DNA of 64,000 bases from Nocardioides bizhenqiangii (lineage in GTDB: Bacteria > Actinomycetota > Actinomycetes > Propionibacteriales > Nocardioidaceae): positions 3,781,501-3,845,500 of the forward strand of contig NZ_CP141059.1 of NCBI RefSeq assembly GCF_034661235.1, in the 5' to 3' direction. A program made the translations under genes and the position numbers. Positions 1 through 8,783 of the stretch are shown here, piece after piece. Below the pieces are notes generated by a model that saw nothing but the letters and a program-made list of their open reading frames with translations, was not told the origin of the DNA and did not search any database. Position 1 is the first letter of the stretch; the number at the start of each line of letters is the position of its first letter.

Positions 1-144
1 GCGCAGGTACTCCTTCGGCATCCCGAGTCCACCCAAGCTGTTGATATCGCGGCACAGGAGCTTCGATCCGGAACCCGCGGAGGACAGCACCAGGATGAGG
101 GAGTGCAGGTCCGCCGGGCTCGTACCCGGAGCAGGGTCCGACAT
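1..144 (-). CDS. Stf0-type sulfotransferase, N-terminal fragment cut by the window edge
   Basis: The frame is open at base 1, so only the first 48 codons are visible. Residues 22-31 read SAGSGSKLLC and are followed by RDINSLGGLGMPKEYLR. This is the layout of the PAPS-binding loop of Stf0-type sulfotransferases (S-x-SGS-x-LL, then G-x-PKEY). Family members transfer sulfate from PAPS to a sugar hydroxyl, as in trehalose sulfation. A GAGGAG ribosome site lies 5 bases before an in-frame GTG (148-150) and 11 before the ATG used here, so either start is possible. The neighbours are methyltransferase and glycosyltransferase genes on the same strand, which suggests glycan decoration. The substrate cannot be read from this fragment. 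Confidence 0.7.
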   Translation of the reverse strand, partial: MSDPAPGTSPADLHSLILVLSSAGSGSKLLCRDINSLGGLGMPKEYLR

Positions 145-272
145 CGACACGACTTCTCCTCGCTCATCGTCCTCGATCGCATCGACAACGACCGGAAGGC
201 TCGGCTGGGCAGCCTATAGTCCCGGGCCGTGCGCATGGGACCGTTTCGTCGACAGATCGCTCCGGCAGGGGG

Positions 273-2369
273 TCAGACGACTTTGAAGATCATGTCGTTG
301 GATATCTGTTTCACCGCACGGTCGTAGCGGAACTGCTGGCCGCGTTCGGCGTCCACGTCGCCGAGCTGGTCTGCGTAGAGCGACTCCAGGGCCTTCAGGG
401 TGTCGAGGGCCTCGTCCTTGTGTCCCTTGAGCGTCATCAGGTAGGCGCGAGACAGCTCCATGCGGAACTCGAACCGCCGGTCCAAACCGGGGAACTCCAC
501 GGCGTCGTGCATCTCGAGGCACTCCTCGTAACTCGCCTCGACGAACGGGTCAAACGCCGCGACGTCGGCCGGCACCTCCTTGATGCTGCGGTAGATCGAG
601 CTCGAGAGGACCTGGCCCTCCCAGCTGAAGTAGTCCTTCAGGTATCCCATGGTCACCTTGATCCACGGCAGCCGGTCGAAGAAGAAGTCCTGGTTGATCA
701 GGGTCGAAGCACCGGGAATCAGCGCAGGGTAGAACTCCCTCGAGACATGCGCGTTGAGCTGGATCGTCTTGCACACGTCGATGAACGCGATCTCGATCGG
801 TGCATCATGCGGCCAGGTCTCCTCGGTCAGATCGCCGATGTGCAGCCGGACCAGGTCCTCGAACGGCGCAACAGTCTTCTCCAAGATCGGCACGAAGCTC
901 TCACCGAACCGGTACTCGATCCCGTGCCAGACCCGCACCTGCTCCTTCCAGCCGTCAGGCAGGGGCAGGAACCCCAGCTCGTAACCATGGATCGGCTTGC
1001 CGTCCGGAAAGTTCTCCAACCTCAGCCTGTCGTGAACGTCGTTGTCACGAATGCCCTCGGCCAAAGCCACGATCGAGGACCCGAAGAAGCTGCCACCGTC
1101 GATGATGGCACCCTCGCCCCGCCACGTCCTGGCGACCAGGTTCGTCAGCATGGCCCGCTCGAGGTAGGAGATCATCCCCGGCGCGACCGCGGTGTCGCGA
1201 AGTCCGTCAGCGGTCTGGGGTACGTCGAGATCCCGGACGAACTGCGTCCCCAGCGCATCGCGGATCAGCCGCTCAACGCCGTCCGTCTGCCCGCTCGCCC
1301 GGTCCGGGGACGGCTGACCGGACTGGTGGCGGAGACCATCGCCGTTCCCGCCCCCGGAGTGGGAGACCTTGAAGATCATGTCGTTCGAGATCTGTTTCAC
1401 CGCACGGTCGTACCGGAACTGCTGGCCGCGCTCGACGTCGTTGTCGCCGAGGATGTCGGCGTACTCCGACTCCAGGGCCTTCAGGGTGTCGAGGGCCTCG
1501 TCCTTGTGTCCCTTGAGCGTCATCAGGTAGGCGCGAGACAGCTCCGTGCGGAACTCGAACCGCCGGTCGAGGCCGGGGAACTCCACGGCGTCGTGCATCT
1601 CGAGGCACTCCTCGTAACTCGCCTCGACGAACGGGTCAAACGCCGCGACGTCGGCCGGCACCTCCTTGATGCTGCGGTAGATCGAGCTCGAGAGGACCTG
1701 GCCCTCCCAGCTGAAGTAGTCCTTCAGGTATCCCATGGTCACCTTGATCCACGGCAGCCGGTCGAAGAAGAAGTCCTGGTTGATCAGGGTCGAAGCACCG
1801 GGAATCAGCGCAGGGTAGAACTCCCTCGAGACATGCGCGTTGAGCTGGATCGTCTTGCACACGTCGATGAACGCGATCTCGATCGGTGCATCATGCGGCC
1901 AGGTCTCCTCGGTCAGATCGCCGATGTGCAGCCGGACCAGGTCCTCGAACGGCGCAACAGTCTTCTCCAAGATCGGCACGAAGCTCTCACCGAACCGGTA
2001 CTCGATCCCGTGCCAGACCCGCACCTGCTCCTTCCAGCCGTCAGGCAGGGGCAGGAACCCCAGCTCGTAACCATGGATCGGCTTGCCGTCCGGAAAGTTC
2101 TCCAACCTCAGCCTGTCGTGAACGTCGTTGTCACGAATGCCCTCGGCCAAAGCCACGATCGAGGACCCGAAGAAGCTGCCACCGTCGATGATGGCACCCT
2201 CGCCCCGCCACGTCCTGGCGACCAGGTTCGTCAGCATGGCCCGCTCGAGGTAGGAGATCATCCCCGGCGCGACCGCGGTCTTGCGCAGTGCGTTGGCGGT
2301 CTGGGGTATGTCGAGATCCCGGACGAACTGCGTCCCGAGCGCGTCTGGGATCAACCTCTCCACCGTCAT
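273..2369 (-). CDS. Tandemly duplicated class I (TylF-like) SAM-dependent methyltransferase
   Basis: A 698-residue protein made of two near-identical copies of one about 360-residue unit. Each unit has a SAM-binding motif I (IIDGGSFFGSS, residues about 60-70 and again 362 residues later), then an acidic FIDVCKT segment, a NQDFFFD segment and a short helical tail rich in LKGHKDEALDTL. The layout fits the TylF / Methyltransf_24 group of sugar or macrolide O-methyltransferases; the substrate is unknown. A Gly/Ser-rich linker (about residues 338-365) joins the copies. The ATG at 2369 is chosen because AAAGGTG lies 9 bases upstream; an in-frame TTG further upstream has no such site. The gene lies between the sulfotransferase fragment and a glycosyltransferase on the same strand, so a glycan substrate is the natural guess. 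Confidence 0.75.
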   Translation of the reverse strand: MTVERLIPDALGTQFVRDLDIPQTANALRKTAVAPGMISYLERAMLTNLVARTWRGEGAIIDGGSFFGSSIVALAEGIRDNDVHDRLRLENFPDGKPIHGYELGFLPLPDGWKEQVRVWHGIEYRFGESFVPILEKTVAPFEDLVRLHIGDLTEETWPHDAPIEIAFIDVCKTIQLNAHVSREFYPALIPGASTLINQDFFFDRLPWIKVTMGYLKDYFSWEGQVLSSSIYRSIKEVPADVAAFDPFVEASYEECLEMHDAVEFPGLDRRFEFRTELSRAYLMTLKGHKDEALDTLKALESEYADILGDNDVERGQQFRYDRAVKQISNDMIFKVSHSGGGNGDGLRHQSGQPSPDRASGQTDGVERLIRDALGTQFVRDLDVPQTADGLRDTAVAPGMISYLERAMLTNLVARTWRGEGAIIDGGSFFGSSIVALAEGIRDNDVHDRLRLENFPDGKPIHGYELGFLPLPDGWKEQVRVWHGIEYRFGESFVPILEKTVAPFEDLVRLHIGDLTEETWPHDAPIEIAFIDVCKTIQLNAHVSREFYPALIPGASTLINQDFFFDRLPWIKVTMGYLKDYFSWEGQVLSSSIYRSIKEVPADVAAFDPFVEASYEECLEMHDAVEFPGLDRRFEFRMELSRAYLMTLKGHKDEALDTLKALESLYADQLGDVDAERGQQFRYDRAVKQISNDMIFKVV
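487..1193. repeat. Direct repeat copy A (707 bp, identical core of the intragenic duplication)
   Basis: By eye this segment matches 1573-2279 base for base, at an offset of 1086 bases (362 codons). Outside the core the homology continues but falls to roughly 85-91% identity on both sides (281-486 against 1367-1572, and 1194-1277 against 2280-2363). It encodes the C-terminal methyltransferase unit of the gene that contains it. Confidence 0.93.
1573..2279. repeat. Direct repeat copy B (707 bp, identical core of the intragenic duplication)
   Basis: Partner of the repeat at 487-1193, same orientation, 1086 bases away. It encodes the N-terminal methyltransferase unit. The sharp borders between an identical core and divergent flanks are what a gene-conversion tract would leave. 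Confidence 0.93.
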
Positions 2370-2534
2370 GAGTACCTGCACCTTTCGGGTCGCCGCCAGG
2401 GCCTTCGCTGCGCGGCACAGTACCCGGACGTCGTCGGACAACCGCCGCCTGTGCTCGCTATCTCGTGTCGCAGGTCGACGAGGGGCGGTGCGGGCACAGC
2501 ACCGGGGCTTCCTTCATCGGCTTCCTCATCACGC

Positions 2535-5500
2535 CTACCCCTTGCCCGCCGCACGACTCACCGCGCGCCGCCACGCGGACGGTCTGGTCGACACGGGTTG
2601 CGCGACCCTCTCCGGGATGCGTCGGAGCAGCGGGGCGCCCTTGCGGTCGACGAAGAACCCGCCGCGGTGCACTGGGGCGGCGCCCTCCCAGATGTTCAGG
2701 TGCAGCTCGTCCGCGGCGAGGAAGTCGGGCAGGACGGGGATCCGGAAGCCGTGCGCACCACGACCGGGGACGTCCTCCAACGAGCGGTCGAGGACGTCGG
2801 CCGGCACCACCAGCAGCGGCTCGTTTCCGCGCATCACGGCGACGTGGAGGATCCGGTCCGGCTCCTCGCGATCCCACGCCCAGCCCGAGAGCCAGTCACC
2901 CTCTGCCCAGCCTCCAGCGGGACGACTCGACGGCCTGAGACCGGATCGGGGGTCGGTGGCGGCCGCCGCTGGCGCGGCCTGCAGGAGCGCCCGGCTGCGC
3001 TCGACGACGACCGACGAGTCGGTGGGCACGTTCTCGATCGTCCATTCCGCGCGCTCCCCCTTGGGTGCCCCGGGCGGCCGTTCCATGAGCTCGGCAATGA
3101 TCCGCGCCGACAGCGCCGGCGTGCGGCCCGAGACCGCGAAGGTCCTGGGACCGATCTTGTTGACGCGCAGGAAGACGTTGCGGAGCTTCTCCTCGCCGTC
3201 GTAGAGCCCCCAGATGAGCGGGTACGACGTTGCCGGGCTCCAGGTGTCGGGTAGTCGGAGCACCGAGATGCTGGCATAGCTGTCGGTGCCCTCGACACCG
3301 CGGGTGGCGACGAGCTCGGTCGGCACCTCCTCGTCTCGGACGAGGAGTCGACGCTCCCCCGGTCCGCGCGCGTAGAACCAGAGCTCGCCGAGGGTCGTAT
3401 GGAGACCGATGATCACCCGGCGGTGCTTCGCGAGCTGGATGCTCTCCGGGTCCCACGTCGCAGGGGTCAGCCACTGGGTCGAGTCCCGGTCGACCGTGTC
3501 GGTGCGCAGCAGCCACTCGCTCACCGCGCCCACGGGCGCGGGCTGCCGGTCCGGCGTGCTGCTCAGAGCGGCGAGCAGCACCTTGCGCTGCGACAGGGGC
3601 GAGGCGTCGATGAGGGGCTTCGCCTTGAGATAGGCGTACATCTGGTCGGACGTCAGCTCGCCGGCGGTCTCGTCCGCGGCCGACCAGGACAGCAACTGCT
3701 CGGGCAGCACCAGCAGGTCGTGGCCGTCCTCCGCCGCGCGGGTGACGTACTCGTGGACGATGCCGTGGCGGGCGTCGTACGGCTCGAAGCCGCCGATGAC
3801 GTCGAACATCTCCTTGCGGAGCGCGATCACCTCGGGCCCGTAGGCCCGGGAGGTGAGAATCTGGGACGCGACGTCGCCGCCGAGCGGCATGCCGACCTTG
3901 GTGTCGTCGGTCGCGAAGAACGTGGTGAACAGGGTCGAGGGCCGGTGGCTCAGCGCCAGCCGCGCCGCAGCGAAGAAGCCGAACTGCGGAAGCGTGCTGA
4001 GCCCGTCGGCGACCAGCATCGCGTCGGACGACTGGGCCGCGGCCAGGGTGTTGAGCGCGGTGCCCGAGGTCTGCCCGAGGCAGTTGACGACCGCGAGGTT
4101 CGGGCACCCCTCCTCGATGAGGCCGCGGACCTTCTCGATCGCGGTGCGCACGCCGACGTCGGTGTAGCCGAGCACCAGCTCGTCGGGCGGCTCGGCGTGG
4201 CAGGCCTTGACCAGCTCCTCGAGCGCGTCGCTTCGGCGGACCAGCGCGACGTAGCTGACCGAGCCGACCGGATCTGCCGGCTTGTCGACGCCCTCGATCA
4301 GACGGGCGATCGCTTTGGTGCTGCCATGCTCCTCGATCTGCTCGCCGAGGTAGGCGTGGAAGCCGTACCAGACGTCGAGGTTGTCGTCGTTGGAGAACTG
4401 AGGGTGGGCGATCATCTGTCCTTCGCGGAGGGCGATCGCGAGCCGGTCCGCCAGGTCCTGCGCGGTGGGCTCGACCAGGCAGGCGGCGTGGTCCCGCTCC
4501 GCGACGAGCTCCGGCGTGCCACCGACGGAGGTCGCGATGAACGGCACCCGCTGTTCCAGCGTCTCGTAGACAGCCATCGTCGAGTTCTCGATGAGCGACG
4601 GCATGACGGCAATCAGGTCGCGCGAGGTGAGGAAGGCGAGTGCCTCGGGCTGGTTCTTGTCGGTGACCGTGACGACCGGGCACTCCCACGACTCGGCCTT
4701 GTCGACCAGATACATCTCCGGCGACATCCCGCCCTGCGCCTGCAGCTTCCCGCCCCACTTGCCGAGAAAGGTGACCGAGTCGGGGATCTCGCCACGCTCG
4801 TGGAGCAGGTCGATCGCGTTGCAGAAGATCTCGATGCCCTTGCGCGCCTCGAGGCGTCCGAAGAACACGAGGTCGCGGCTCTTCACCACGTCGCCGTGCT
4901 GGCGGGGCGGGCCGGGGCGTCGGTCGACCACGGGGACGTTGGAGAAGTCGACGATGTTGGGCTGCACGAAGACGTTGGTGGGGGGCAGTCGGTAGCCGAT
5001 CCGCTCCATGAACGACAACAGGTGGGCGGAGCCGCCGATCACCATGTCGGCGAGCTCGACGCACTTCTGCTCGGCGTACGCCGCGGCGACCAGGTTGGTG
5101 TCGGTGATCGGCAGCATCTGGTAGTGCCGGTTCCAGATGTGCGGGGACGACGTCTTGACCAGGAACAGGGTGTCGCGGAACGCCAGCCCGAGCCTTTTCG
5201 CCATCAGCGCGTAGACCAGGCCACCCCGCCACTCGGAAGTGTGGACGACGTCGAACGGCTCTTGGTCGCGCAGCCACTCGTAGGCGCTGGCGTAGCGGCG
5301 CTGCCAGTTCGGGGACGCACACCACAGGGGCGACTCGGAGACGTCGAGGTAGTGCAGTGTCACGCCGAACTCGGCGTACCTCTCCACCCAGAACTCGGGG
5401 GTCTCGTCCTGCACGACCGGGCCCTTCAGGAAGAGCACGTGCACCTCGTGGCCCTGGGCGGCTAGACCCTTCGCCAGGTGGTAGTACGTCGACGCGATGC

Positions 5501-5627
5501 CGCCGTTGCGCACCGGACCGATGATCTCCTCGGTCACGATCGCGACGCGGAGTCGGCTCGGCGCTTCGCTCAATCCCACGGACTCGATCCCGGGGAAGCG
5601 CCTCACCTTGAAGTCGTCGCGTTGCAT
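2535..5627 (-). CDS. Two-domain glycosyltransferase (GT4 plus GT2-like region)
   Basis: A 1030-residue cytosolic protein, over twice the usual GT4 length. Residues about 27-430 form a GT4 domain: VAIVTEEIIGPVRNGGIAS opens the first Rossmann fold, and LIENSTMAVYE then SVGGTPEL forms the nucleotide-sugar E-x7-E region. Residues about 490-720 resemble a GT2-type fold (YVALVRRSD, then GGFEPYDARHG), with weaker motifs. The last 300 residues match nothing I know. The ATG at 5627 has GGGAGA just upstream. The gene diverges from the LCP gene and lies 165 bases upstream of the duplicated methyltransferase. The acceptor is unknown; a surface glycan is likely from context. Confidence 0.8.
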   Translation of the reverse strand: MQRDDFKVRRFPGIESVGLSEAPSRLRVAIVTEEIIGPVRNGGIASTYYHLAKGLAAQGHEVHVLFLKGPVVQDETPEFWVERYAEFGVTLHYLDVSESPLWCASPNWQRRYASAYEWLRDQEPFDVVHTSEWRGGLVYALMAKRLGLAFRDTLFLVKTSSPHIWNRHYQMLPITDTNLVAAAYAEQKCVELADMVIGGSAHLLSFMERIGYRLPPTNVFVQPNIVDFSNVPVVDRRPGPPRQHGDVVKSRDLVFFGRLEARKGIEIFCNAIDLLHERGEIPDSVTFLGKWGGKLQAQGGMSPEMYLVDKAESWECPVVTVTDKNQPEALAFLTSRDLIAVMPSLIENSTMAVYETLEQRVPFIATSVGGTPELVAERDHAACLVEPTAQDLADRLAIALREGQMIAHPQFSNDDNLDVWYGFHAYLGEQIEEHGSTKAIARLIEGVDKPADPVGSVSYVALVRRSDALEELVKACHAEPPDELVLGYTDVGVRTAIEKVRGLIEEGCPNLAVVNCLGQTSGTALNTLAAAQSSDAMLVADGLSTLPQFGFFAAARLALSHRPSTLFTTFFATDDTKVGMPLGGDVASQILTSRAYGPEVIALRKEMFDVIGGFEPYDARHGIVHEYVTRAAEDGHDLLVLPEQLLSWSAADETAGELTSDQMYAYLKAKPLIDASPLSQRKVLLAALSSTPDRQPAPVGAVSEWLLRTDTVDRDSTQWLTPATWDPESIQLAKHRRVIIGLHTTLGELWFYARGPGERRLLVRDEEVPTELVATRGVEGTDSYASISVLRLPDTWSPATSYPLIWGLYDGEEKLRNVFLRVNKIGPRTFAVSGRTPALSARIIAELMERPPGAPKGERAEWTIENVPTDSSVVVERSRALLQAAPAAAATDPRSGLRPSSRPAGGWAEGDWLSGWAWDREEPDRILHVAVMRGNEPLLVVPADVLDRSLEDVPGRGAHGFRIPVLPDFLAADELHLNIWEGAAPVHRGGFFVDRKGAPLLRRIPERVAQPVSTRPSAWRRAVSRAAGKG

Positions 5628-5736
5628 CTGTCTCCCGGGTGCCGGTGGCTGGGGGCGCCATTGCCGCCATGACAATATAGGAGCGACACCCGGGGGCACC
5701 GACGCTTCCTTCGATTCAGACCGGGGAGAACGCCAG

Positions 5737-6795
5737 GTGGATTCACGTGAAGACGCTCCGAACGACGACCGACCGGCGGAGCCTCCCACCTCGAAGAGCC
5801 ACCGTGACCGTTCCGGAGGTTTCATTCGTCGTCACAAGGCGCTGACGGTCCTCATCGCGCTGGCGACCGTGGCCGCCGTCGTGGTGGCTGGCCTCGGCAT
5901 CTGGGTGTGGACCCTGAACAACAAGATCGACGACATCCCGCGGGTCGACGTCGACCTCGAGCGCGACGACCGCCCGGACCGCACGCAGCCGAAGGACGCG
6001 CTCAACGTGCTCCTGGTCGGGGTCGACGGCCGGGGGACGGACGTCCGACAGCGACTCGAGGAGGGCGACACCGGCCTGCTCAGCGACACGATGATGATCT
6101 GGCACCTCGAGGAGGACCACCAGAACAGCCAGGTGGTCTCCTTCCCCCGCGACTCCTGGGTCGACATCCCGGGCTACGGCGAGGCCAAGCTCAACGCAGC
6201 CTTCTCGTACGGCGGGCCGGAGCTGCTGGTGCAGACCCTGGAGGACACGCTCGACATCTACATCGACCACATCGCCGTCGTCGACTTCGAGGGCTTCAAG
6301 GGAATCACCGACACCCTCGGCGGCGTCGAGCTCGAGACCGCCGGCGGCGGGACGCAGAACTACGACGGCGAGGAGGCGCTGGAGTACGTCCGCGAGCGGA
6401 AGTCGCTCCCCGCCGGCGACTTCGACCGCATCGACCGGCAGCAGAACTTCCTGCGCCAGGTCCTGCACGAGGCCACCCGCACCGGGACCCGGATGAACCC
6501 GTTCACCGTCGACAACCTGATCGGGGACCTCGGCCAGCTGCTGGTGCTCGACGACGACTGGAGCAACGGTGAGATCCGGGACCTGGGGTTCGACGTGGTC
6601 ACCCAGGGCGCTGGCGACGTCGTCTGGATGACCGCCTTCAACAACGGCACCGGCACCTCCGCCGACGGCCAGAGCATCGTCCTGCTCGATGTCGAGAAGA
6701 CCAAGGAACTGATGGCCGCCATCTCGCGGGACGAGTTCGAGGACTACCTCGAGGACAACAGGATCGACCGCCTCCCCAAGCCGGAGGACGTCCCC
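5737..6795 (+). CDS. LytR-CpsA-Psr (LCP) family cell-wall glycopolymer ligase
   Basis: A 353-residue protein ending at the TGA 6796-6798. A basic N-tail is followed by one transmembrane helix (about residues 34-58), then an extracellular LCP domain: DALNVLLVGVDGRGTD, LSDTMMIWHL, SFPRDSWVDIPGYG and KLNAAFSYGG are the family's lipid- and phosphate-binding segments. LCP proteins attach undecaprenyl-linked glycopolymers to peptidoglycan outside the membrane. The GTG start has GGGGAGAA 6 bases upstream. Its head-to-head place with the large glycosyltransferase suggests that it ligates the polymer made by the flanking glycan genes. Confidence 0.92.
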
Positions 6796-6798
6796 TGA

Positions 6799-7107
6799 GC
6801 GTCGCTGGTCGAGACTCCTCGAGCTGACGGTCGTCGGCCGGGGAAGGACCGGCCAACCCGGCCCGACGGTCACCCGCCGGGTCTTCCCGAGGACCGCGAC
6901 CACGGCACCCGAAGCGCGCCTTCGCGCGCCCCCGCACGAAAGCGTCGTGCGTGTCGCACCGGCTGACGAACGTCGTCATCCCTGCCGTCATACGCATCGT
7001 GCGATGACGTGCCATCCGATCGATCGGGAGCGTGACACCCGCAACCGCAGCCCGACTTGCACGGACACCCACCGGCACCGGGCACCCACCTCACGAAGGA
7101 ATCAAGG
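6799..7107. other. Intergenic region upstream of the MFS pump
   Basis: This 309-base stretch has no convincing gene. It holds a weak hairpin (GGCCGG stem, 6836-6854) that may end LCP transcription, the palindromic repeat site at 6986-7015, and the pump's ribosome site (GAAGGA, 7095-7100). Confidence 0.6.
6986..7015. promoter_or_regulatory. Palindromic 30-base site, copy 1 (likely operator)
   Basis: The sequence runs CGTCAT, a spacer containing CATCGTGCGATG, then ATGACG, followed by TGCCAT. CGTCAT and ATGACG are inverted repeats 12 bases apart, and CATCG/CGATG form an inner pair. By my count 27 of 30 bases match the site at 11479-11508. It lies 92 bases before the MFS start. A site for the MalT-like regulator encoded between the two copies is the simplest reading; no binding is shown here. 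Confidence 0.7.
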
Positions 7108-8682
7108 ATGTCCGCAACACCCGAACCCTACGCACGACGTTGGCAGGCGCTAGGGGTCCTGGCCGCCAGCCTGCTCGTCATCACCATCGACAACACCATC
7201 CTCAACGTGGCGCTGCCCTCGTTGAGGGCCGACCTTGACGTCGACAGCAGCCAGGCGCAGTGGATCGTCGACAGCTACCTGCTGGTCTTCGCCGGGCTGC
7301 TGCTCGTCGGCGGCACACTGGGAGACCGGTTCGGCCGACGCCGGGCCCTGATCCTCGGCCTGCTGGTCTTCGGCGGCGGCTCGGTGCTGGCCGCGTTCGC
7401 CGGCAGTGCCAACGAGCTGATCGCGGCCCGTGCCCTGATGGGCGTCGGCGCGGCGGGGATCATGCCCGCCACGCTGTCGATCCTGATGAACATCTTCCCC
7501 GAGGAGGAGCGCCCCAAGGCGATCGCCGCCTGGGCCGGTGTGTCGGGCCTCGGCGTCGCTCTCGGCCCCATCGCGGGTGGGCTGCTGCTCGAGGAGTTCA
7601 GCTGGGCCAGCGTCTTCCTCGTGAACATCCCGATCGTGATCGGCGCGATCTTCTTCGCGAAGGTGCTCGTCCCCGAGTCGAGCGACCCCGAGACCCCGCG
7701 CGTCGACGTCGTCGGGGCAGTGCTCTCGATCGTGGGCCTGACCGCGATCGTCTGGGGCCTGATCGAGGCCTCGGAGCAGGGGTGGACCGACCTGACCATC
7801 CTCGGCGCGTTCGCCATGGGCGGTAGCGTCCTCGCGGTGTTCCTGGCGTGGGAGAAGCGGGTTCGCCAGCCGATGATCGACATCACGATCTTCCGCAACC
7901 TGCGCTTCAGCGCGTCGAGCCTGTCGATCATGCTGGTCTTCTTCGGTCTCCTCGGGACCGTGTTCATGCTGACGACCTACCTCCAGACCGTCCTGGGGTA
8001 CACCCCCCTCGAGGCCGGCCTCCGGATGATCCCGGTCGCCGTCGGTCTCGTCGTCGGGTCCCGGGCTGCGATCACCGTTGCCGAGAAGCTGGGCACGAAG
8101 GTCGCAGTGGCGGGCGGTCTGCTGATCGTCGCCTGCGGGATGCAGATCCTGTCGCAGGCCGACATGGACTCCGGTTACGGCCTGGTCGCCACCGCGCTGG
8201 TCATCATGGGATTCGGGATGGCGGTCGGGATGGGACCGGCCACCGAGGCGATCATGAGCTCGCTCCCGAAGGAGAAGGCGGGCGTCGGCTCGGCGATGAA
8301 CGACGTCCTGCGGGAGCTGGGCGGCACGCTCGGCGTCGCGGTCCTTGGAAGCATCCTGGCCAGCAAGTACGGCTCCAGCATCGACGGGTCGGTGTCGACG
8401 CTTCCCGAGCCGGTCGCCGCGGCGAGCCAGGACAGCGTGGAGGGCGCCCACGTCGTCGCGGCGCAGCTCGGCGGCGACTCGGCGACGAACCTCATCGCGT
8501 CGGCGGACCAGGCGTTCGTCACCGCGATGGGTACGACGACCGACATCGCCGCCGCGGTCGCGCTGGCCGGTGCACTCGTGGCCCTGGTCTTCCTCCCGGC
8601 CCGGCGCAACCGGCTCGAGGAGGAGCAGGAGGAGACGGCAGAGCCGGTGGAGCACGAGGAGGCCGAGCTGGCCCTGGTCTGA
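7108..8682 (+). CDS. MFS drug efflux transporter, DHA2 (EmrB/QacA) family
   Basis: A 524-residue integral membrane protein of the length and hydrophobic pattern of 14-helix DHA2 proton antiporters. TIDNTILNVALPSL in the first helix carries the DHA2 acidic residue. GDRFGRRRALILG between helices 2 and 3 is MFS motif A, and GLGVALGPIAGGLL is the antiporter motif C region. Such pumps export cationic or hydrophobic drugs. GAAGGA lies 7 bases before the ATG. A strong hairpin terminator follows at 8689-8717. The upstream palindrome is shared with the MMPL unit, which suggests joint control of the two exporters. Confidence 0.93.
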   Translation: MSATPEPYARRWQALGVLAASLLVITIDNTILNVALPSLRADLDVDSSQAQWIVDSYLLVFAGLLLVGGTLGDRFGRRRALILGLLVFGGGSVLAAFAGSANELIAARALMGVGAAGIMPATLSILMNIFPEEERPKAIAAWAGVSGLGVALGPIAGGLLLEEFSWASVFLVNIPIVIGAIFFAKVLVPESSDPETPRVDVVGAVLSIVGLTAIVWGLIEASEQGWTDLTILGAFAMGGSVLAVFLAWEKRVRQPMIDITIFRNLRFSASSLSIMLVFFGLLGTVFMLTTYLQTVLGYTPLEAGLRMIPVAVGLVVGSRAAITVAEKLGTKVAVAGGLLIVACGMQILSQADMDSGYGLVATALVIMGFGMAVGMGPATEAIMSSLPKEKAGVGSAMNDVLRELGGTLGVAVLGSILASKYGSSIDGSVSTLPEPVAAASQDSVEGAHVVAAQLGGDSATNLIASADQAFVTAMGTTTDIAAAVALAGALVALVFLPARRNRLEEEQEETAEPVEHEEAELALV

Positions 8683-8688
8683 TCCGTT

Positions 8689-8717
8689 GGTGGGGCCGGG
8701 CGTTGCCCGGCCCCACC
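8689..8717 (+). terminator. Hairpin terminator after the MFS gene
   Basis: A perfect 12-bp stem (GGTGGGGCCGGG / CCCGGCCCCACC) with a CGTTG loop, 7 bases after the MFS stop and before the regulator promoter. There is no long T-run, as is usual in high-GC actinobacteria. Confidence 0.8.
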
Positions 8718-8783
8718 TTCGCTGTTCCTTGATGCCTGATCGATCCGCGCACTAGCGTGCTTCCACCCTGTCGAGGGGGTGAC

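Noticed and set aside
273..2369. Assembly artefact as the explanation of the duplication
   Set aside because: Kept as a caution only: the flanks differ at many positions and the linker is unique, which a collapsed or doubled contig would not create. Long reads would still settle it.
420..3254. A 944-codon plus-strand open frame opposite the methyltransferase and glycosyltransferase genes
   Set aside because: It runs antisense to two genes with clear domains, has Arg/Gly/Asp-rich composition without any fold, and repeats only because the genes beneath it do. Typical high-GC antisense shadow.
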